DNA of 64,000 nucleotides, from the NCBI GenBank assembly GCA_020086605.1, contig JACBWW010000017.1:14623559-14687558 (forward strand), in the 5' to 3' direction. Numbering within the stretch: position 1 is the stretch's first letter; each line of letters opens with the position of its first letter. The notes beneath the pieces are model-generated. The model saw only the letters and a list, made by a program, of their open reading frames with translations, ran no database searches and had not been told where the DNA came from. Positions 49,486 to 60,730 of the stretch are shown one piece after another. The position numbers and the translations under genes are program-made. Origin of the DNA: Lanius collurio (taxonomy: Eukaryota > Chordata > Aves > Passeriformes > Laniidae).

Positions 49486-50279
49486 ACTTCAGTTCTTTTA
49501 CACAAAAATCTGGTCAAATGAATGAATGGGAAAAGAAGAAAAAAAAACCCCTCAACTGGTGTGGGAGCAAAATATAAAACATAAAGTTAATGTGTGACTT
49601 TCATTCAAAAGAGTCTATTCTTTGCATGATTGTTTAGGGCTTTGGGGGATTAACCAAAAAAGAAAAAATTCTGCTTGTTCAGCCTGATGTTAATGTTGGT
49701 GCAGTACTTTCATTAGCACAAAGATTTGCTCCCATGCTGCTCTAATACCTTCCACCTTCACAGCTGCAGTATTCTAGGGTGCAAACGCAGTTCTCTATGG
49801 CAAACAGAACTTCATCTGATGTCATCATGTGCAGGTAGCTTGACTTGGAGAACACTAAATTCTGTGCAGGTAAGGTTCAAAGCGCTTGAGGATAAGAAAT
49901 ATATGTAATTATTATTATTACAGTTCTATACCAAGCCCAGATAATAAGAAAAGGAATTAGATGTCTTATCCTCGACTGCATTTGACTGTAAGGTTAGAGA
50001 TCAGTGACATCTTGATTAGGAAACAAGAATTATATGAATCAAGAGATTCAAAATCAATCAAGAAGATGTGAATCACAGTGACTCAAACATTAATAATATG
50101 AGTTGTGCTCCATGTTAAGGAGTTCCCTGATTGTATCAAGCTCCAACAGGAAAGCTGAGACCAGAGGGAACCTCTGGATGAGGAGCAGAGAGAACAGACC
50201 TCCTGGAAACAGGGCAGCTTCTCACAGCACATCCAACCACAGGAGGAGGCTGTGAACAGGACTTCCTACAGAAAACTGG

Positions 50280-51962
50280 CAGAAGTGTCCTTCTATTCAG
50301 CCCTGATTCTTATGGAACATTTCAAACACTCAGGCATCTGCTGGAAGGGTAACACAGCAATGACCAAGCAATCCAGGAGCTCCTTATATTGCACAAGTGA
50401 TAATTCCATCATGTGAATGCCGGAGGGGACAGCTGGGGATTACACTCAACTTGACTTCCAGTGGTGAATGTGGTCACAGTATCAGCCTGGATTTATTTTC
50501 TGTCACCATTATTAAACTCAGGATCCAGAACAAGCCTGGGAAGGTAAGCTACAGAATAATTACTCTGGATTTCAGAAGAAGAAACTTCAGTTTACTGACT
50601 GAGTTGCTAAATAAAATCCCTTGAGATGCAACCATGGAGTAGAAATGTTCCCAGAAGTTCTGAATGATTTTTAAAGACAACATACTGAGTAGCTCAGCAA
50701 AAAATTATCCCATTGTGCAGGAAGATGGAATTTCAGCAGAATACTTAATTGGCCACAGAAGCATTTTCTTAATGAAACCAGATGCAAAATAGGAACATAC
50801 AAGAGATGGACATGAGTGTCAGTACCCATTTCCTGAAAGAATTGGCCAGTGGGATTGTAACACTTCTGTCTGTGACAGCTGTCTAGACAGGGGAAGTCCC
50901 CAGTGTCTGGAAAAAACCTAACATCTCATCTGTATTTAGAAAGGCAAGAAAGAAAATTGGGGAACTACCTGCTGATCACCATCATCTCGGTCACCAGAAG
51001 ATCAGGGAGTGTGCCCCTCCTGGGGTCCACTTCTAAGGCCATAAAGGACAAAAAGGTATTTGGGGAACAAGTAGTATGGACTTATTGATGGCAAATCGAA
51101 TTTGACTGACCAGCCTGCTTTCTAAGATGAAGTTACTGAATGTATGAAGATGAAAATGCCGGCTGTAATGTACCCTGTAAGGTTTTGACACCATCCCACA
51201 TAATGTCATTTGGAAGCTTAGAGGATGTAGGTTAGAAAAACAAGTTGAAAGAGGGACTGAAAACTCTCTGGTCATGCCTGACAGGTCACCAGCAAGCAGA
51301 GGTGCACCCAAGGGGTCAGTACCAAAATCCATACTGTTCAGTATCTTCATCAGCTACCTTGATGGTGACACAGTCAGATTTGTTGATGACTTCAGCTGTC
51401 TGCACTGACAAACAGCAAAGCTTCAATGCAGAGGCTCCTTTATATACTTGAGATCTGGGCCAGCAGACACCTCATGATGCTCAACAAGGAAACGTAATCT
51501 GTTCCACGCTGGGAAGCACCTCGCTGAGGAGCCATCCAGGTTAAAAGGAGTTGGGGATTACAGAGGGCATAAGGCCAAATGTGTCAGTTTGGAAAGGGTC
51601 CAGTAAAGTGCTGCTGAGATCATCGGAAGCCTGGAGCAACATGAGAAGGGATGAGGGAGCTGAGCCTGTTTAATCTGATCAAGGGAAGGCTAAGGGCTGC
51701 TGAAACAGGGTGGCTATATAGAAAAGAGTAAAACTCATCACCTTAGTGCTAAAGGATGTGGGAGTGGACACATGCTGAGGTCTGGACGGGACATGTTCAC
51801 TGGGAGGGCAGGGTAACCCTGAAACAGGTTGCCCAGAGAGGCTGTGGAACTTCTCCTGAAGCTGTTTCAAGATTTAGCTGTAGTGTCGCTAACTCCATCC
51901 ACTGTTGGTCACAGCCCCATTTCAAGCAGGATGTTGATCTAGATTAACTCTTTGATTCTAGA
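50280..51962 (+). mobile_element. Long degenerate CR1 LINE (ORF2 and 3' end)
   Basis: The copy is heavily mutated but nearly collinear. Segments in CR1 order are ggcatctgctggaagggtaa and aagcaatccaggagctcctt (early ORF2), ctaaataaaatcccttgaga, ttatcccattgtgcaggaag, aacatacaagagatggacat, then a reverse-transcriptase piece reading ILFSIFISYLDGDT and VRFVDDFS with the catalytic box as FVDD at 51,379-51,390 (CR1 consensus FADD). It ends with caggttgcccagagaggct and the CR1-like tail gatctagattaactctttga. Frames are broken throughout. At about 1.7 kb it is the longest element in the window. The true 5' limit may lie near 50,100. Confidence 0.85.
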
Positions 51963-53094
51963 AGTAACTAAATAAAATTATAAAGGTATGAAATTAAAGA
52001 CAATATGATTATAAATAAGATTAAGTGGATTAATTTCCAACTTGCAAGAAGGTAGCACCATTTCATATTTTTCACTGCACAAAATATGTGATACAGTGAT
52101 TCCTGAGTAACATTTTAAAAGCTCCAAAATCAGGGCAACAGTATGCAACAAGGAGAAAAGACTGTAACCCAAAGAGTCAACTTGACCATTTGCAGGGGCA
52201 CACTGGAACCATAAGCTTTCCGATGCAGCCAAAAGCAAGCTCAGACATAAAGAAAGGTGAAAGACTCACAGCAGAAGAGAGCCTATGCTGAGGAGCAGAG
52301 GTGAGGGAAAAGACTTGAATATAGGCCAATTATGCTGCAGTAAGTTATGTCACCTCTGACACTGACCTTCATGGCCTGTTCTGCTGGCCACCCCCTGAGT
52401 GGGACACAAACAAACAGGAGTGAGTCCTAGAGGGTACAAGACAGTGTGAGTTGGAAACATTTCAGGATGGTATCTTCCCAAAGGTGGAGATTGCTGCACT
52501 GGTCTGAAGAGACAATCCCACATTTCCCAACAACATGGGCAAAACTGAGTTTTGATGCCTCTTAGCTGAAAAGTAAAGAGCTTTTATGGGCACTTTGATG
52601 TGTTTTCCTCCATGTCCTACACAAAGGCAGAGCTCTGCAAGCCCATGTCCAGCCTAACAAGCTTGTGCCAAGCCCTGCAAGCCCCTGCTCCTGCCTCTGC
52701 CCCAGCACTGGGTAGGAAACTCAGTGGACTGTGGGCAGGGGCAGCAGGGATATGGTTTTACCTCTGCAGAACTCTTTTCCTGCTTCCAGGAATTTGCTTT
52801 CCTGAGCCATCTGTCTGTTCCACCCTCACCCAGCACAGAGTTTGGTCTCTACATATTTAGACAAGGAATACAGACTCAGCATCTCTTAAAGCTTTCCCAG
52901 AAGCTGGAAGTTGAAGCTAGACCAGCTGAAACAGAAGACAAGCCACAGTTATGTGCACAACATATATAAGAAATAAATAACCATAATTAACTATTTAAAT
53001 AAATTAATGGTGATTGGTGAGCAAATGCTGTTAAATTGAGTGTATGTTTGTCCCAAAACTTGGTGTTTTCTGCAGCTATTGGGCTTGAAACATG
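51963..53094. other. Intergenic, nothing recognised
   Basis: No repeat family or exon was recognised between the two CR1 tails. Confidence 0.5.
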
Positions 53095-53182
53095 ACTTAC
53101 CTCTGGGCTGGCTAGGCGGGACATCAGCTAGGTGAGCACTCTGGGTCTTTCCAGCCCTAAATTCTGTGGCTCTGTGGAAATT
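53095..53182 (+). mobile_element. Short CR1 3'-end fragment
   Basis: The sequence gtctttccagccctaaattc then tgtggctctgtgg matches the last ~50 bp of CR1 elements (..cccttccagccctaaattctgtgattctgtg). Confidence 0.65.
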
Positions 53183-56100
53183 ATGTGTCAGAAGGTTTTT
53201 CTCATCATAGCCAGACTGAGAGCTTGAAATCCACATGGTTACTGACAACTCCCAACTGTCAGTAAAGCTGTTTTACAGAAAGTGTTACATGACTGATGTC
53301 TCTACAACTGCACTTTTCCAAACAGATGGGGGGAAAAAAAGGCACCGGTCTCAAATCAAATTAGTCTTGATGGATTACGCAAAAGTAACTTAACACATGC
53401 TCCACATTTTGAGAAACTTCTAAATATAACATCTCCATTGAAAACACAGTATATGACAGTGCTAAAAATATGTAAATACACATTTATAAAACTATTTTCA
53501 CATTACAGAATGAGGATCACTTCAAGCGGCTGGAAAAATTACATTTTTTTGATGCAGGAGCCCCATGTCACGGTTGCCACACCTTGTTTAACCTCACAGA
53601 TAAGCTCACTTTTGAAAGTTTGCTGTTTGACTTCTCAAGGTTTGTCTCTATGGGACACAGGGCAAAGATAAAAATGTTCCCATTGTAACTGATGGTGTAA
53701 TTGCATTTAGAAATAATAAATCCGTGACATTATGGAAAAAAATTAAAATAACACACAAGAGAAAATATGATATTTAAATTCTGTTGCAGCTGGAAATGTA
53801 CTGTAATAAAGAACTGACAAGTGACTCCTGGTCAACACTTTGGGTTTTTTCATTATAATTAGACAGGGTATAATTTTATTTTACTAAAGTAGTTATACTG
53901 GTAAAACATTTACTGTACATGCAATTTTACTCACATTAAGGTATGATGCATCACCATTTCAGGTGATGAGCAAGAACAACACACTAGCAGACCTATGTAC
54001 CTCCAAGTAATTGTACTGGTTTAAATTGAGCCATGCAGTTAAGGGAACATGCTGTGTACATCCAAATAGGTTCTTGGAAAGTTAGAGTGATATTCTGAAG
54101 AGAATAGGTCTTTTGCAATTACTTGTAGACATTAACAAAAAAGCAGTCTCAGAGACAGGATTTGCAGAATAAAAAATTCAGAATCAATGTTTGCATGAAC
54201 AAAAAAGGCAGGGATTTTTTCTGAAAAATTTCAAATTACACCAGTAAAACAGGCCCTGAAATATATAGCAAAAAGGGCCTGTATAACAGAGGAATTATTT
54301 TCCCAAGAAAATTACATTTGGATTCATTTATAGCCATTTTGGTACTCCAAGTGATAAAAAGAAAATCACATCTCTAGGTTCTTTACTCCATGTAGAACCT
54401 GTTTTGACAAAAAGAATAACGACAATTTCCTAATTACTAAATAGTAATTTGAAAGCAATTTTTAAAATAATAGAAAGAGTATCCCATGCAATTATCAAAA
54501 AGAATTCACATCGTTCAGGAAGAACAGCACAAAAAGTCAGCTGTAGCCTCCTACCTGGTATAGGGCCAGGGAGTTTTCTTTGGTGAGACTGTGGCGGCCA
54601 GAAGAGGCATAAAAATCATTGCAGCAGTAGATGTTAAGGCACAAGGGACAATTTTGTTCCTCTTGTCAGTGAAGAGGCCAGGCCATCTTACGTGGCTCAG
54701 TAACAACCAGTGTGGCTCTGTGAGAGTGGCAGAAGAACGTCCATTTCTCCACGGGGAACAGCCAGAGTACCACTGCAGGGAGAGGCACCGGCAGTTCTTG
54801 AAACGACAGAATTGTAACTGGGTGCACTGAAATAATATTAACTAGCGCTTAGGCAGTGCTTTTTTTGTCTTCAGTATGTTTTACAAACATTAATTTGATT
54901 CAGCGCCGGCTTATGGCAGCTTGCAGCAACAGCCAGATGGGGCTCGCTGCCCCACCAGGCACCTGCACGACTTTGCAGGGACGTTTGTACAGTGGGAGGT
55001 GCTGCCGGGGAGAGGACCTTGTTCAGGCATGTGCTGAGTCAATGTATTTCTCTGGCAGCCTGTACCAGCAGAACAATTATAGTGGCCAAGGAGTTATTTA
55101 TAACTGTCCTCCCGCAACAGGATTCTTGAGGGAGGATGTTGGTATGAGCACTGCTACTCCATGTGCACACACAGCTACACACACCGCAGCTCTGTCACTA
55201 TTCAGTGCATGCAGAGTACTCCTCTGACATAAGTCCTGGGGTTTATTTTCCAAGAAGGTCACTTTTACAGAGGGGGAAAAAAAGAATGCAGCTCCAACCA
55301 CAGTCAGTCCACACCTCATGTGAAATCTTGGAGGCCTCCCCACAAATTGCCATAACTTCTTCATGAACTCATCAGGACTGACAGCATGGTTAAGCCTCTG
55401 ACCATACAAACAAACCCTAATGCTAATGTGGCTTCACACACTTTGGCTTGCTTTAGACTCACCTCCTCTCAGAAAGCAATCACCATGCAGTTTCTGAAGC
55501 TCATATAAGAGAGGGGAGAAGGAAACTTATTCTTGAAAAACTCAGGGCTCAAACTTGTCACCCTACAGGAAAGCCACCCCCACCGGATGCAGCCAAGCGT
55601 CGCTCCCTGCTGGCTGCAACCCCTCCGCTTGCTCATGTGGAACAACTTACAAAATCAGGTCAGTGCTTAGCCAGTTTAACTAGTAATCTACCACAGGTGA
55701 AGACTTACTTCCATAGTATTCTTGTTTTCTTGTACTCTAGAATATCGATGAACCAGTTAGCAAAAAGAAAGAATCTGAAACTGCGATGACAAATGCCTCA
55801 TCTGCAAAACACAGTGGCATGTATGGGGCCTCCAGCAGCAGCATGTCTTCTTTATTGTCCTGGCTGGGAGCAGGCTGGTAGGAACAGAAATAGACCTTAG
55901 CCACTCCAGAATGTGTGCCTGTGAGTTTCTTTTCTTTGTTCTGCAGTTTCCAATGCGAGTGTGCAGCCTGCCTGTCTGCTGTGAGAAGGCTCTGCAGTGT
56001 AGGAGACGCTGACTCTTGCACTGAGATTTTGTACATTTTCTTTTCCCAGCATAACCCTGTGCAAGGGGAAAATGTACATTTTGCTCTTTGTGCACAGAAA

Positions 56101-57646
56101 ATGTAAAGAAACTGGGAAAACATGATAGGGTTTTTTACTAACTCTCTCAACAAGCAAACATAATGGTAACAGAAGACCAAAAGCAAAATCTCCATGAGAG
56201 AGAAAACAAAGCCTGTCTCTCTTCCGTCTTGAATCTCAGGGTTCTGCCAGGCAGGCATGATGCTTCACACATTTAAAGATGCAAAGCACATAATAGGAGC
56301 TGTATCATAGGGGAAATAAATATGTCTGCATGCATTTCAAAGAAGCTAGGCCAAGCATAAGCCTTTCTGCACCGTTTTCCTTCGATACGCAAATCTGGTT
56401 TTTTATGTACTACCACAATGGTAGAAGGAAGAGCTGCAAAAGGGAGACAGGTGACTGATTCAAAAATTAGGATTCAAAACCTCTTGCACACAGACTAGAG
56501 ATGTAATCTTTTGTATTGATGGCACTGAATTAAGAAGGTTTCATTCATGGTGACTCTCAATTTATTTCAGCTACACAAACACTGGTTTGCTTTGGGGGTT
56601 CAGAGAAGCGGGAAAGATTTCATAACTCCACTGTGTCAGAGATTGACGGCTGGTTTTCATTCCAGACAACATAAGGGATGTACTGCAGCTATCAAGGTGC
56701 CAGTATCAAAGAAACAGCAGAGATATTGCCCTTCAAAATTATTTTTATTCTAAGATTCACATGCTTTGTTGTACTCTCTTTTAAAAAAAGGAAAAAAAGA
56801 GGGGGAAAAAATCCCTCTCCTTAGTGGCACTAAAATTAGCAATGCCTAGAATAGATACCAAAATTGTCTTCTTCCCCATTTATTTTGCTCAGATGTGAAT
56901 GACGCTGCATCAAGCACAGAAAAGGAGCATATTAGTCTCATTCTGCTGGAAAAACAAGCACATTACATTTCTGAAATGTCAAGTTTCCACCATGCATTTG
57001 ATAGTAGACTGTGTGCTCAGTTTCTTGCATCCGTTGTAGCAGCTCCCTGACGATACGCTCTGCCCCTGCCATCAGCCAGCTGCCCTTTGGACTGAATTGC
57101 TTTGGCCAACTGGGGCTTTACCAGTTGCCCTTTCAGATGTGGTCTGGCCTGTCAGATGGTTGGGTATTTCAAAAATAGTTACTACTTTTTTTACCAACAG
57201 AATTCTACACCTGACTGATCTTTTTAAACTTTATTATCCCATAATCTTCCATCTTGCACTCTTTCCGTGAAGATTTTTGGCTACTGTAACAGGTGAAAGG
57301 TCACACCTGGGCATCATCCATCACTGCAGCATTTTCCCTGCACTTCGATTGCATGGGTGGCTGTTTGTTTTGCAGGCTGTGGTAAGCAGGTAGGAACAGC
57401 TCCAGTGAGAAGGGCTGTATGCTGCCAGTGCAGGTCCCCAGATGAATTCCATCATAATTTTAAGGCTCTGCATGTCATGAAATGCCTTGACATTAAGTTT
57501 CAGTCTGTTTCAAATTATACCAAATGCACATAAATCTCATTTGAAGTGGTCCTCCTCAGACACAGGCTGTGACAAGCTCAGGGTGAGGAGAGCTACATAA
57601 TAAGGAAGGATTGTTATATCATAGCTATCATTTGGGAAAAAAAATA
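53183..57646. other. Intergenic, nothing recognised
   Basis: About 4.5 kb without recognisable repeats or RNA genes. A 173-codon minus-strand frame (55,737-56,258) has no recognisable domain and is judged a chance frame. Confidence 0.5.
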
Positions 57647-57671
57647 AGAAAGGTACTTAGAGTACCTTTCT
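57647..57671. repeat. Perfect short hairpin (11-bp stem, 3-nt loop)
   Basis: agaaaggtact-tag-agtacctttct is an exact inverted repeat. Confidence 0.9.
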
Positions 57672-59439
57672 TCAACTCAGTTACCAAAAACCAAGACTGG
57701 AAAATATCAGTGATCATGCACATCTTCTCTGGAAACTCTGGAGAGGAACTGGTTTCTAGAAATACTTTCCCTCAAGCTGTAGCCTTGTGAAACCTGCTTG
57801 TCCCCAGAATATTACAGCAGTAGTTGAACTCTCAAGCTGTGCTGTCAGCTGCCTGGGTTTAGACACACTGCTGCTGCAGGCTAGAAAATAAACGTGGGGT
57901 CAGTACCTGAGGGATGAGGGTGTAAGAGGAGAGGAATGAGCCTGTATCTGTGAGAAGTGACCCACTTGAAGAGCCCCAGCCACTGCCTGTTTCTCTTCCC
58001 CCACCTTGCTCCCTCCTCAAGCAGCATGGGATGCCACATTGTGCAGAAAAAGCAGTGAAGGAGGAAGACTAACACATCTCCAGGCCCTGGAAAGCAGTCA
58101 GCATCTCCAGGAACAGAAAGGGCTTAAAGCAGCAGTGAGCACAAAGATGTTACCAGCTTGATGGAGGAAAGAAGCACTGTAAGAAAACAAGAAAGAAAAG
58201 TGGACAAATTGGCTGAATAAATTTTCTGGTGAAAACAGCTGGATGAGCATCTCTGGAGACTAAGAAAAAGTAGAAACAGAATGGAGAGATCATCATCATC
58301 TGTCCATGTTTATAATAATGACAGATATGACAACCCATCCAATGCAAGCATACCCATCCTGCTGTGGCACTTTCTCTTCCCAGAACAAAGCTCCTTGGCA
58401 GTTGCATCGAGGACAACAAAAAAATGATGTTTTACTGCTGCCTCCTGTGTTTTTATTTACTGTTCACTATTTCTCTTTTGCTTTTGTATTTTCATTTTTT
58501 CCTGTGTTGGTGATGATCAGTTAAGAGCATTACCTGCAAAACTGCATTGCCTGTGAGCAGGCACAAGAAAATTCTTTGCTGCCTTACAGTTTCTTTCACA
58601 AGCTGGATCCTCTCAGAGGCTTCATAGCAGCATTTGTCCCTCATCAGGTGTCACGTAAGACAACTCCATTAATAGCCAAGCCAAACACTATTGTGGTGTT
58701 TCTGTAGCCCAAAGGGTCTGTACTAACTGTGTTATTCAGTTTTGTGCTCATGCCTTCTGTTAAATCCTGATCTGTATGATTCGAGAGTATAGTCTCTCTC
58801 TTCCCTCTTCACTCCAATGCATTCCCTACAGTGTGATGGAAATATCTGCATTGGCAATATCCCATCAAGTACCAATTATATATCAATAGCAGGTATGAGA
58901 TCCATGACAGAAGTTGTATTACCACCTAATCTCTACTCATCTCTGTATTTTGCTGACCATTGTATGAGGAGCCATGTAAAATTAAAAATTAAAGAGGAGG
59001 AAAAATAACTGGCACCGAAGTACTCCCTTCAGAAGTTGAGCAAATCTGTTTTGAAGTTAAAACAAATGTTACTGACACTTCTCTGGATGGTGGTTTCCAC
59101 TCCTGAGTAAAGCTCCACTTTGTCCCTGACTACCATTCATCCACACCCCTCAGTCTCAGGCTGCATGGGATACAGAGGGTAGCCCAGACTGTCAGTGGGC
59201 TGGCAACCTGCCACTGCAACTCACAGCCACAAAAAGGACTTCAGAAGGGGCCCTGGGAATTGCAGACCAGGAAGTTTGCCATCCATCCTTACTAATGGCA
59301 GTAGGGTCTAAAAAATTAAAGTAGACAAGGATAAACATGGTTGGTTGGGAACAAGGTAGTGTGCCCCATCAACCCACCACAGCCCTCAGAGTGCACCAGA
59401 AAAGACAGAGAGTGGGTGCAGCAGACACAGAACTATCCA
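57672..59439. other. Intergenic, nothing recognised
   Basis: No exon or repeat family was recognised. Confidence 0.5.
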
Positions 59440-59945
59440 GTTTTGAAAAAACTTTTGATTAGGTTCTATACCAAAGTTTATCAGAGAAACTAACTCACTG
59501 CATGATGGGAAGACTACAGATAAAACATTGGAGGCAGGAAGTGAAGCAAAAAATAAGGCCTAATAGCCACTTTTCAGAGTGGAAAACAGACATCAGCAAG
59601 ATCTCCACATTGTGGGATTGATGGCAGGACTGGCTTCACTCAATATTTTCAGTGAATACCCGAACAGGGGAGTGTACAACAACAGTTTGTATGTCACAAA
59701 GTTCTTTCAGGCAAGAAGCTCTAGAAGGACTTCATAAAATTGAGTGAGTTGGCAATAGCTCTATAAGCACACACTAGAAGAGTTAGGCAGTGATGAGCTC
59801 TTAACAACCAAACCCCACCCCCGGGGATGCTGGGGGAGTGCAGAGAGGACAGGCTCACCTGCTCTCTGTAGGCAGCACTGTCAGACTCAGGGCTGGATGG
59901 ACCACTGGTCTGATGCAACAGTTGATGCCTTACATTCTTAAACGT
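59440..59945 (+). mobile_element. Ancient CR1/L3-like LINE fragment with 3' end
   Basis: The first part follows the reverse-transcriptase region of old amniote CR1/L3 elements: cttttgattaggttctatac (consensus gcatttgacaaggtcccacac), agccacttttcagagtgga, and a degraded ttcaatattt block. The 3' part carries the hallmark old-CR1 tail ggctggatggaccactggtc followed by tgatgcaac...cttacattcttaa. It is far more diverged than the avian CR1 copies at 20-23 kb, so it likely predates birds. Confidence 0.7.
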
Positions 59946-60389
59946 GCTCCTGCACATCACTCCAAGACACTTCCCAGTTTCAGTGCACACTGTGATGGAG
60001 CAAATTCCCAGCCTGGCACTAAGCCTGAGATGGAAAAACCCATGGAGTCCAATTGCTTCAGTCCCCAAAGTACTGCCTATTCCATCCACATAGTAGCTGC
60101 CCAGCTGGCAGGCTGACCTGCCAGGCACACTAAATATAAACCCCTTCAAGGACCACAGAACAGTTAGAGAGAGAAAGAATCAGATCCTGCAGATGTGCTT
60201 TTGCACACGTGCATTCTCTCACTTCCTCCTTCCCCATTATCAGACATTGCAGAGTAAAGGTCTGTTCAAAACCGACAAAACACTTGACTGGAGGTGCCGT
60301 CTTTCAGCTCTTCATCGTTCTCTGGATTACTCCGGGGTTTTATGAGCATCCTTTTAAGGTCCAGGATCACTCACCATCCCATTTTTCCT

Positions 60390-60730
60390 CTTCAGCCTCC
60401 CGGTGCAGAAATGCCAGTCCGTGGGCCGGGAAAGGGCGGTGCTTTTCGTGGGCAGAGGCTGCCGGGGCTCTGCCTGCTCCTCCGCAGCCGGCCGCGGAGT
60501 TGGTAGGAGTCAGTGGCTCAACCAGTTCCGTAGCCACATTTTTGGCAGCCAAACTCGGCCTGATTAAATTCTAAAGCCCAGTCTGCCTTCTACCACGCCA
60601 AGGATCTCTGACCCCACGCAGCAGGTCCCTGTCCGAAACAGCTCCAAGGAAAGCAGCCGCGCCCCCGCGCTCCGGCTGCGCGCTGAGTACCGCGCCCGGC
60701 GCGGAACCGGGGCTGGGAAAGCGAGATCAG
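60390..60730. promoter_or_regulatory. CpG island
   Basis: About 0.34 kb is GC- and CpG-rich (gggccgggaaagggcgg, gcagccggccgcggag, cgcgctccggctgcgcgc, accgcgcccggcgcgg). It is a candidate orphan promoter. Neither strand shows a recognisable first exon. Confidence 0.5.

Noticed and set aside
55737..56258. 173-codon minus-strand frame
   Set aside because: No recognisable family. The hydrophobic patch near the start is not a convincing signal or membrane domain.
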